DNA of 5,230 nucleotides, taken from positions 1 to 5,230 of the forward strand of contig CAZIWJ010000243.1 of NCBI GenBank assembly GCA_964542855.1, given 5' to 3'. The translations under genes were made by a program, and so were the position numbers. Origin of the DNA: CAZIWJ01 sp964542855 (GTDB taxonomy: Bacteria; Bacteroidota; Bacteroidia; Cytophagales; Cyclobacteriaceae). Position 1 is the stretch's first letter. The number at the start of each line of letters is the position of its first letter. The notes beneath the pieces are model-generated. The model was not told the origin of the DNA and ran no database searches. It worked only from the letters and a program-made list of their open reading frames with translations. This document shows, in pieces, positions 1-5,230 of this stretch.

Positions 1-1360
1 CCAAAATAGCTGCTTGCTGTGCACCAGATACATTCGGATAACGGTTTTGCAAAACTGGATCAACCGCAATTCCACCCAGCTGAAGCGCAGGCATATCTAC
101 CCGGGTACGGATTAAATTCACCGAACGATCGAGATCGACCTGATCAAGGTTGCCCAGTTCAGCCTTGGCTTCTGCGTAATTCAGTAGCACTTCAGCATAG
201 CGGAAGATCGGCAGGTCATTGGTATTTTGATTAAAGCCGTCAAAAGCTTCGCTCATCACAAACTTGATATTCTGATACCCGGTACGTGCATTGTCGAAAT
301 TAGGAGCTAAAGTAAGACTGCTACCGATGCGGGTATATCCTGGCGTACGAATGGTTTGAGCTAGCCGAGGATCGCGATTTTGCACTTCTTCTACGAAGGC
401 CATAGTCTGGTAGCCCGGCTGATTGGTAAAAGGAGTACCATCTGTCATAAGATAGGTATTCACCAATGATTTGGTAAGACCAGGAGCGAGAAGAGTGCCT
501 GTAAGGAAAGTACCATTAGCGGTATGAAAAGCATTAAATCCAGCATCGAAAACCGTCGCCAGGATTACTTCCTTAGGATCAGCTACTTCCTTCACAAACA
601 GATCAAGGTAGTCGCGTTTTGGGTTACCAGTGGAGTACAAATCATACAGACCACTGTTCATAATCTCTTCTGCAGCCTCTACTGCCGCTTGCAAAAAGAC
701 CTCTCCACCTTGAAGGTTGTGGTATTTACGAAATGTGCCTTCGTGTAAACCTACCCGAGCTTTGAGCGCCAATGCTGCCCATTTGTTAATGGTATTGGCT
801 GGCGTATTGTCATAAATATTTTCTGAAGCAAAATCCAGGTCAGCCATAACCGAATCCATGACTAAAACGCGTGAGTCTCTGGCCTTGTACAGCAATTCTG
901 TTTCGGTATTGCCGATACTTTCTCCATACCAAGGAACCTCTCCAAATCGTTTGACTTTATCAAAATAAGACCAGGCACGGAAGAATCGGGCGATACCAGC
1001 ATAGTGATTCTTCACCGCTGGTTCCACTTGTGCACGTGAATAGTTTTCCAGGAAAAAGTTGACATCGCGAAGGTAGCCCCAGGTCCAGCCCGCAGGCCCG
1101 GCATCCGTTTCTACCTGGTGCTGACCTGCCACTACCTGGTTGAAGGCTTTGGGTGCCAGATTATCACTCTGAGTATCATCCTGAAAGATACTGGTGGTAG
1201 GCAAGTAGCTGTAAAGGCTGTTGATGTAAGTCTCCAGCTCATTCTCAGTTTTGAAATACGTTTGTGGCGAAACCTCTGACAAGGGGTAGCGCTCTAGAAA
1301 ATCATCATTACATCCTGAAGCAACTAGCAAAAGGATGATTGTATATACTATTTTTTTCAT
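1..1360 (-). CDS. susD: SusD/RagB-family outer-membrane lipoprotein, C-terminus cut by window edge
   Basis: This is the surface-exposed ligand-binding partner of the SusC porin just upstream. It is read from an ATG at 1360 and stays open for 453 codons to the left edge with no stop or frameshift. The N-terminus has two lysines, a hydrophobic stretch and a lipobox (VASGC, Cys17), followed by NDDFLE, which is typical of lipid-anchored SusD proteins. Residues about 20-220 fit the SusD-like N-terminal domain with TPR-like helices, including FRAWSYFDKVKRFGEVPW at about 127-144. Residues about 265 onward fit the SusD C-terminal domain, with the hallmark FRYAEVLLNYAEAKAELG at 386-403. Family members usually have roughly 500-600 residues, so about the last 50-150 are missing, including the expected RRERR-type segment. 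The start lies 19 bases after the susC stop, so the two are surely co-transcribed. The family call is secure, but the ligand is unknown. Confidence 0.96.
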   Translation of the reverse strand, partial: MKKIVYTIILLLVASGCNDDFLERYPLSEVSPQTYFKTENELETYINSLYSYLPTTSIFQDDTQSDNLAPKAFNQVVAGQHQVETDAGPAGWTWGYLRDVNFFLENYSRAQVEPAVKNHYAGIARFFRAWSYFDKVKRFGEVPWYGESIGNTETELLYKARDSRVLVMDSVMADLDFASENIYDNTPANTINKWAALALKARVGLHEGTFRKYHNLQGGEVFLQAAVEAAEEIMNSGLYDLYSTGNPKRDYLDLFVKEVADPKEVILATVFDAGFNAFHTANGTFLTGTLLAPGLTKSLVNTYLMTDGTPFTNQPGYQTMAFVEEVQNRDPRLAQTIRTPGYTRIGSSLTLAPNFDNARTGYQNIKFVMSEAFDGFNQNTNDLPIFRYAEVLLNYAEAKAELGNLDQVDLDRSVNLIRTRVDMPALQLGGIAVDPVLQNRYPNVSGAQQAAIL

Positions 1361-1379
1361 GGCTTCTAGAAATTTTAAG

Positions 1380-4300
1380 TTAAAAAGTGACATCCAGTCC
1401 AAAGGAATAAGAACGAGTAAAAGGATAGGTAGAGCCATCCCCCCAGACATGGCTGCGTGTAAGTGCTTCCGGATCTACGGGCACCTTTAAATCAGTAGTC
1501 TCCCAGAGGTTTTCCCCGCTGAAATAAAAGCGGACATTTTCAAAGCCAATCTTTCTGGTTACTTCTCTAGGAATAGTGTAACCAATGGTGAGGTTTTTCA
1601 AACGCATGTAAGATGCATCCTGTAGATAGCGTGTCTGTTCGGCATCCAGTTCACGGTCATTAGAAAGGGCGATGTAAGCTTTTAGGCGGGGGAAATAGGC
1701 ATCCGGATTCTCTGGAGTCCAGTAGTTATCTACAATATTCTCGAAGGGTGTGTTATACCAACGGTTGTACACGCTCCAAAAATAGGAAGTCTCGCGGCGT
1801 GGGTAAAAGTCACGCTGCCCGATGCCCTGGAAAAAAGCAGAAAAGCTGAAGTTGTTCCAGTTAACATTAGCGGTAACACCATAGCTGTAGCGTGGTTCGG
1901 AGTTGCCGATCACAAAACGGTCACCCGGATTTTCGAGCGTATTTTCACCATAGTCAATTACACCGTCTCCGTTACGATCTTCGAACTTTAGGTCACCAGG
2001 GGCGATTTTATCAGGCTGACGCATAAGTACTGACTGATCAGCATGACTTTCAATTTCGCTTTCACTTTGGAAGAAGCCCAGCGTATTGAACCCCCATATT
2101 TCACCAAAACGCTGTCCTTCATAAAAATCTCCCAAGAAATTGTTTGGATTATCAAAACGGGTTATTTCAGCGGTGTAATCAGAAAATACTACCCCCACAT
2201 TGAAGGACATCTCTTTGCCCATGACCTGTAGCTCATCATCGTAGTTCAGTGATAGCTCCCAACCTTTCGTTCGCAGATCAGCCGCGTTTTCCAGCGGTTC
2301 CCCTGTACCCAATACAGCTGGCAAGGTCATGCTCTTGGTAAGCATATTACTGGTTTCACGGATGTAGTAGTCAACCGTTAGGTTAAGTTGATTTTGTAGA
2401 AAACCGATGTCTGTGCCAATGTCATAAGTGGTGGCAGTTTCCCAAGTCAGAGAAGGAGAAATCAACCCTGGAGCACTAATGGCCAGAGGTTTTGCATCAT
2501 TAATGATAACGGGTGAGGTAAAAGTGGCCATTGTAGGGATGTAGGGATAATAATTACCCACCAGATTCTGATTCCCCAATGAGCCATACGAAGCACGGAT
2601 TTTCCATTCCGAAACCCCCTTTTTCAAAGGTTCAAAAAAGGCCTCCTCCGAAATGCGCCAGCCGGCAGAAGCAGAGGGGAAAAAACCAAAGCGTTCCTCT
2701 TGTGGGAAGCGGGAAGTACCATCAAAACGACCATTGATCTCGAGCAGATACTTGTCGTCAAAGCTGTAGTTGAAACGAAAGAAAACTCCACGAATAGCCC
2801 ACTCGTAGGCATCGCTAGATAATTGTGTATCGCCCACAGCTAAACCGATAGCGTTCAGCTCATCGCTAACCAAATCTTCGCGTTGTACGTAATTCCTGTT
2901 GAACCGGCGTAATTCCTGGTTGTAGCCGATCATACCTTTAAAGGCGTGTTTATCGACCACTTCTTCGTACTCGGCATAAGCGTTAATCACGTGGTAAAAG
3001 TTATCCGTATTGGTTTCTTCTACACGATTGGCCCCCCAATCGAACGTTGAACCCGGAATGGTACTTACATTGGAGAGAGGCTTGATACGTGTATTCTGAC
3101 GGTAGCCATCGGTCTGGAAAGTGTACTTACCAATGACTCGCAGCTTATCATTTAATAAGGACAGGTCAGCCCCTATGGTATTCTGAAGCAAGTTTTCTTC
3201 CTTTACACTACGACCTCCTTCTTTGAGAAAACCGATAAAGCGTCCACCGCTTGACCAGGTACCGTCCGGGTTTTTCAGTGGATACTCTGGTCGTCCCAGC
3301 ACGGCTATGTAACGCCAGATGTCCACGGAATTCCCCCAAAAAGAGGGGAAGTCCGTTTCACCCCGGTTATACATCAGGTTGTTGTTTACCGACAGCCAGT
3401 CTGTGATTTTGGCATCTACTTTAGCACGAAAATTGTAACGCTCAAACTGATCCGCATCGTACTTGAATACCCCTTGCTGATTCAGGTAGCCTCCTGAAAT
3501 GAAATAAGAAATATTATCACTGCCACCGGAGATAGCCAGATTGTGTTGATGCATGGGTTGTATATCTTCATACATCTCATCTATCCAGTCAGTGTTACCT
3601 GCATAAAGGTAACGGTCACCACCGGAGGTTTCTATAATTTTGGTTTCTGGCAAGGAAAGATTCTGTGAACGTTGCTGGGCATAATCCAGATTTTCCTGAC
3701 TAAATGGATTATTACCGTCCCAACCAACACGGGCATCGTTCATCAATTTCATACTTACGTAAGGATCGGTTACCACCTCCGGAAGAATGGTTGGTTTGCT
3801 AAAGGCAATATTTCCATTATAGGTGACTTTCGGTACTTGATTTTCAGGGTTCTTGGTATTGATCAGAATAACACCATAAGCTCCACGAGCTCCGTATATA
3901 GCAGATGAAGCAGCATCTTTAAGTACAGAAACTGATTCAATATCTCTTGGATTTATAAGCGTCGGGTCACCGGGTACTCCATCAATTAATATGAGAGGCT
4001 CTCCTCCATTGATAGAAGTAATACCACGTATATTAAAATTTGCACCACCGCCTGGCGTACCATCATTAAAGGTGATGTTCAGGTTAGGAACCAACCCCTG
4101 AAGTGCCTGACCGACGTTGGTGATCGGTCGACTCTCAATACTTTCACCTTGCACCTGACTAACTGCACCTGTACTGTTGACTTTTTTCTGCGTACCGTAA
4201 CCAATCACAATAACTTCATCCAGTTCACTGCCTCCGGACACCATCTCTATCTGGAATTCAGTTTGGCCAGCAAGTACTACCTCCTGCTCTATGTAACCCA

Positions 4301-4751
4301 CGAAAGAAACCAGCAATGATTCTGCTCCTTCTGGTATTTCTAACCGGAAGGAGCCTTCTGTGTCAGTCACGGTACCTATATTGGTACCTTTAACAAGAAC
4401 AGTTGCTCCAGGTAGTGGCTCTCCGGTTTCTTCATCTGTTATTTTACCAGAAATAACCTCCTCCATGACCATCGCTACTGATTTTTTGTTGGATGCTAGT
4501 AGCAGTTTGTTTTGCTTATTTATAACAGAACCTCTAACAGGCACTTTGGGGATCAGGTAACTTCCGTCAACATCAGCGGCTGCACCGATAGCTGTTGTCT
4601 TTAGCACTATAGTGGTACCAGGCAGGTAGTCACCAATTTCAGCATCTTTTACGATCCCCGTGATCTCCCCGGTTTTCAACTGTGCCTGGGCAATAAAGGT
4701 GAAACATAACAGTAGGCTACTGGTGATTAATAAGTGGCAAATAAATCTCAT
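1380..4751 (-). CDS. susC: SusC/RagA-family TonB-linked outer-membrane transporter
   Basis: This 1123-residue TonB-dependent porin imports an oligomeric substrate, probably glycan or peptide, across the outer membrane together with the SusD lipoprotein encoded next. The signal peptide is residues 1-23, with likely cleavage at AQA|Q. An incomplete carboxypeptidase-regulatory-like module follows at about 28-70, then a linker (71-98) and a complete module of the same kind (99-170, GKITDEETGEPLPGATVLVKG). Next come the SusC signature DEVIVIGYGTQKK (178-190), the plug domain (about 191-300, with NIRGITSINGG, LILIDGVPGD and SVLKDAASSAIYGARGAYGVI) and the beta-barrel to the terminal SYSFGLDVTF, which ends in the aromatic residue expected of a barrel signal. 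An EF-hand-like loop lies at 925-936. No STN domain is seen, so signalling through a FecR-type anti-sigma factor looks unlikely. The ATG at 4751 is chosen because it directly precedes the signal peptide; no Shine-Dalgarno sequence is visible. The length is normal for the family. Confidence 0.97.
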   Translation of the reverse strand: MRFICHLLITSSLLLCFTFIAQAQLKTGEITGIVKDAEIGDYLPGTTIVLKTTAIGAAADVDGSYLIPKVPVRGSVINKQNKLLLASNKKSVAMVMEEVISGKITDEETGEPLPGATVLVKGTNIGTVTDTEGSFRLEIPEGAESLLVSFVGYIEQEVVLAGQTEFQIEMVSGGSELDEVIVIGYGTQKKVNSTGAVSQVQGESIESRPITNVGQALQGLVPNLNITFNDGTPGGGANFNIRGITSINGGEPLILIDGVPGDPTLINPRDIESVSVLKDAASSAIYGARGAYGVILINTKNPENQVPKVTYNGNIAFSKPTILPEVVTDPYVSMKLMNDARVGWDGNNPFSQENLDYAQQRSQNLSLPETKIIETSGGDRYLYAGNTDWIDEMYEDIQPMHQHNLAISGGSDNISYFISGGYLNQQGVFKYDADQFERYNFRAKVDAKITDWLSVNNNLMYNRGETDFPSFWGNSVDIWRYIAVLGRPEYPLKNPDGTWSSGGRFIGFLKEGGRSVKEENLLQNTIGADLSLLNDKLRVIGKYTFQTDGYRQNTRIKPLSNVSTIPGSTFDWGANRVEETNTDNFYHVINAYAEYEEVVDKHAFKGMIGYNQELRRFNRNYVQREDLVSDELNAIGLAVGDTQLSSDAYEWAIRGVFFRFNYSFDDKYLLEINGRFDGTSRFPQEERFGFFPSASAGWRISEEAFFEPLKKGVSEWKIRASYGSLGNQNLVGNYYPYIPTMATFTSPVIINDAKPLAISAPGLISPSLTWETATTYDIGTDIGFLQNQLNLTVDYYIRETSNMLTKSMTLPAVLGTGEPLENAADLRTKGWELSLNYDDELQVMGKEMSFNVGVVFSDYTAEITRFDNPNNFLGDFYEGQRFGEIWGFNTLGFFQSESEIESHADQSVLMRQPDKIAPGDLKFEDRNGDGVIDYGENTLENPGDRFVIGNSEPRYSYGVTANVNWNNFSFSAFFQGIGQRDFYPRRETSYFWSVYNRWYNTPFENIVDNYWTPENPDAYFPRLKAYIALSNDRELDAEQTRYLQDASYMRLKNLTIGYTIPREVTRKIGFENVRFYFSGENLWETTDLKVPVDPEALTRSHVWGDGSTYPFTRSYSFGLDVTF
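1944..1979 (-). other. EF-hand-like loop in the SusC barrel region
   Basis: SusC residues 925-936 (DRNGDGVIDYGE) fit a canonical 12-residue EF-hand loop: Asp1, Asn3, Asp5, Gly6, Ile8, Asp9 and Glu12. A related D-x-NGDG-x-I-D segment is common in SusC-family barrels, where it lies in an extracellular loop. The segment is directly readable, but calcium binding is an inference. Confidence 0.6.
4540..4670 (-). other. Incomplete extra carboxypeptidase-regulatory-like module in SusC
   Basis: SusC residues about 28-70 (GEITGIVKDAEIGDYLPGTT, then IVLKTTAIGAAADVDGSYLI) match the first half of the complete module at 99-140 in the order of their key residues: G-x-I/V-x-D-x-E-x-G-x-x-LPG-x-T, then G-x-x-x-D-x-x-GS-x-x-x-x-IP. 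The first copy breaks off after the IPKVP turn. It lacks the strands that in the second copy read SLLVSFVGYIEQEVVL, and a Lys/Asn-rich linker (about 73-98) replaces them. The two copies differ considerably in DNA sequence, so this is not a recent tandem duplication. The module boundaries are judged by eye. Confidence 0.75.
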
Positions 4752-4788
4752 AGTTAGGCGTAGGATTGAATAAGTAAAAATGTTTAAT

Positions 4789-4796
4789 CAAACGTA
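4789..4796 (-). promoter_or_regulatory. Candidate proximal susC promoter, -7 box TACGTTTG
   Basis: On the minus strand this reads TACGTTTG, an exact match to the Bacteroidota -7 consensus TAnnTTTG. Transcription would start near 4783, giving a short leader of about 30 bases before the susC ATG. No good TTTG is found at the -33 position. The place where it should lie falls in or beside the dyad at 4815-4831, as would fit a promoter that depends on or is blocked by a regulator. Confidence 0.4.
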
Positions 4797-4807
4797 GAGA
4801 GCAGCAA

Positions 4808-4899
4808 TTACTTGAATATGAAATTCATATTAATCTTAAGTTAAAATTCGGCACAGATATTAATTTTTCGTAACTATTTAGGTCTTCCACTTCAAGTAA
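4808..4899. repeat. 9-bp inverted repeat in the susC upstream region
   Basis: TTACTTGAA at 4808-4816 and TTCAAGTAA at 4891-4899 are exact reverse complements separated by 74 bases. The left arm touches the 17-bp dyad and the right arm overlaps the left arm of the 8-bp pair. The shared core is ACTTSAA. It could be a repeated regulator site or chance similarity. Confidence 0.3.
4815..4831. repeat. Perfect 17-bp dyad, candidate operator
   Basis: AATATGAA and TTCATATT are exact inverted arms of 8 bp around a single central A. The size and tight spacing suit a homodimeric DNA-binding protein better than an RNA hairpin, because a one-base loop cannot form without opening the stem. It lies 64 bases upstream of the susC start and overlaps the expected -33 region of the proximal promoter candidate. 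The regulator is unknown. Confidence 0.5.
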
Positions 4900-4954
4900 G
4901 TACCTATGCAAATATACTCGACACTTTTTTAGACTGTTCTTTAAATTTGAAGTG
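4888..4954. repeat. 8-bp inverted repeat flanking the distal promoter candidate
   Basis: CACTTCAA at 4888-4895 and TTGAAGTG at 4947-4954 are exact reverse complements separated by 51 bases. The -7 box at 4909-4916 lies between them. The repeat does not extend beyond 8 bp at either end. A match of this length in AT-rich DNA may be accidental, so it is listed only because a probable recombinase gene ends nearby. Confidence 0.3.
4909..4916 (-). promoter_or_regulatory. Candidate distal susC promoter, -7 box TATATTTG
   Basis: On the minus strand this reads TATATTTG followed by C, an exact match to TAnnTTTG and close to the classical Bacteroides -7 element. It would start a transcript near 4903 with a leader of about 150 bases that includes the 17-bp dyad. 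No clear TTTG is seen 19-21 bases upstream, so the -33 half is weak. In AT-rich DNA such a box can occur by chance. Confidence 0.42.
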
Positions 4955-4973
4955 TATTGGCTTCCCACCTTTC

Positions 4974-5111
4974 TTAAAATATTATTGAGTTCTTCTGTAC
5001 TCCCAATTTCTGAGAAACCCTGGTCTTTCCATTAAGCATGTAGTGCTTCATTCCAGAAGGAAATAGCTCGGGATGACGCTTAAAGGCTTCTTTGAGGGGT
5101 AGTTTGCCCAT
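4974..5111 (-). CDS. Doubtful small protein ending in a recombinase-like helix-turn-helix
   Basis: From the ATG at 5111 this frame encodes 45 residues (MGKLPLKEAFKRHPELFPSG, then MKHYMLNGKTRVSQKLGVQK and NSIIF). I do not recognise a family. The last 17 residues line up with the end of the neighbouring recombinase fragment: K-T-R-V-S-Q-K-L-G-V-Q-K-N-S-I against K-A-R-I-A-K-E-L-G-I-G-R-T-S-V, with both frames ending soon after. A TTG at 5159 would add 16 residues at the N-terminus, but neither start has a properly spaced ribosome site; an AGAGGG touches the ATG directly. It may be a decayed remnant of a DNA-binding protein, a real small gene, or a chance frame. Confidence 0.3.
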   Translation of the reverse strand: MGKLPLKEAFKRHPELFPSGMKHYMLNGKTRVSQKLGVQKNSIIF

Positions 5112-5166
5112 CCCTCTAAAAAGGTAAAATAAGGACTGGTAACTATATATACAGGACAATCTGACT

Positions 5167-5230
5167 CTAACCTAAAAGTCGGCGGACTGAGGTTCTACCT
5201 ATACCTAACTCTTTGGCAATCCTAGCCTTG
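5167..5230 (-). CDS. C-terminal end of a probable serine recombinase (resolvase/invertase), cut by window edge
   Basis: Only the last 20 codons before a TAG stop (5169-5167) are present. They read KARIAKELGIGRTSVRRLLG, which has the form of the second and third helices of the HTH_7-type helix-turn-helix that closes Tn3-resolvase and Hin-type serine recombinases: a small polar start, I-A-x-x-LGIGR turn, S/T-V and RLL. In that family this domain binds the recombination site, and proteins commonly end just after it, as here. The catalytic serine domain would lie beyond the right edge, so activity cannot be judged. It reads in the same direction as susCD and ends about 415 bases upstream of susC. 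Another DNA-binding protein with this helix-turn-helix at its end is possible. Confidence 0.55.
   Translation of the reverse strand, partial: KARIAKELGIGRTSVRRLLG

Larger units (their letters stand above)
4752..4973. other. AT-rich intergenic regulatory region upstream of susC
   Basis: I find no convincing coding frame here on either strand. Base composition is clearly richer in A and T than in the flanking genes. The stretch holds two candidate -7 promoter boxes reading toward susC, a perfect 17-bp dyad and two pairs of short inverted repeats, which are listed separately. No riboswitch, tRNA or convincing intrinsic terminator is recognised. Confidence 0.7.

Noticed and set aside
19..748. 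Two plus-strand open frames (19-234 and 524-748) across the susD gene
   Set aside because: They lie opposite a continuous, clearly recognisable SusD reading frame, and their translations show no family features.
1361..1379. Terminator or internal promoter between susC and susD
   Set aside because: The gap is only 19 bases with no stem-loop or TAnnTTTG box. Simple co-transcription explains it.
4457..4470. Possible internal susC start at Met94 or Met96 near a purine-rich GGAGGAGG
   Set aside because: No start codon follows the purine-rich stretch at a usable distance. Starting at Met94 or Met96 would also remove the signal peptide needed for export.
4457..4540. STN signalling domain between the SusC signal peptide and the complete regulatory-like module
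   Set aside because: The stretch is too short, and the residues resemble a half carboxypeptidase-regulatory-like module plus linker rather than an STN fold.
2043..4560. Plus-strand frames at 2043-2231, 3672-3908 and 4360-4560 and a minus-strand frame at 2624-2812
   Set aside because: All lie within the intact SusC gene in other frames and look like low-quality shadow translations.
4921..4955. ACACTT / AAGTGT inverted repeat as a terminator after the small frame
   Set aside because: The arms are only 6 bp around a 23-base loop, and no T-run follows on the transcribed strand.
5093..5116. GAGGG / CCCTC hairpin near the start of the small frame
   Set aside because: The stem is 5 bp with a 13-base loop and no T-tract on either strand, which is too weak for a terminator or riboswitch call.

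Overview
The window carries most of one SusC/SusD (RagA/RagB-type) nutrient-uptake operon on the minus strand, with an AT-rich regulatory gap upstream and the tail of a probable site-specific recombinase gene at the right edge. A paired SusC TonB-dependent porin and SusD lipoprotein are essentially a signature of Bacteroidota. The promoter-like TAnnTTTG boxes and the lack of a Shine-Dalgarno sequence before susC agree with this. The style of the proteins suggests an environmental Cytophagales-like member, but that is inference only.

Layout, in the direction of transcription (right to left). Positions 5230-5167 hold the last 20 codons of a gene whose product ends in a resolvase-type helix-turn-helix. 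Positions 5166-4974 hold a small, doubtful open frame whose end resembles that same helix-turn-helix. Positions 4973-4752 are AT-rich and appear non-coding. They contain two exact matches to the Bacteroidota -7 promoter element, a perfect 17-bp dyad, and short inverted repeats around the distal promoter candidate. Positions 4751-1380 encode a complete 1123-residue SusC. After a 19-base gap, positions 1360-1 encode a SusD lipoprotein that runs off the left edge after 453 residues.

The two main products should work as one outer-membrane machine. SusD is the surface lid that captures an oligomeric ligand, and SusC is the 22-stranded barrel through which the ligand is pulled with TonB energy. The substrate cannot be read from this window: no glycoside hydrolase, peptidase, sulfatase or regulator gene is visible, and any degradative genes would lie beyond the left edge.

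The most unusual points are a second, incomplete carboxypeptidase-regulatory-like domain at the N-terminus of SusC, where an STN domain would sit in some relatives, and a probable recombinase gene ending just upstream of a promoter region that contains inverted repeats. Most of the window is otherwise an ordinary susCD locus. No entirely new system can be demonstrated from it.
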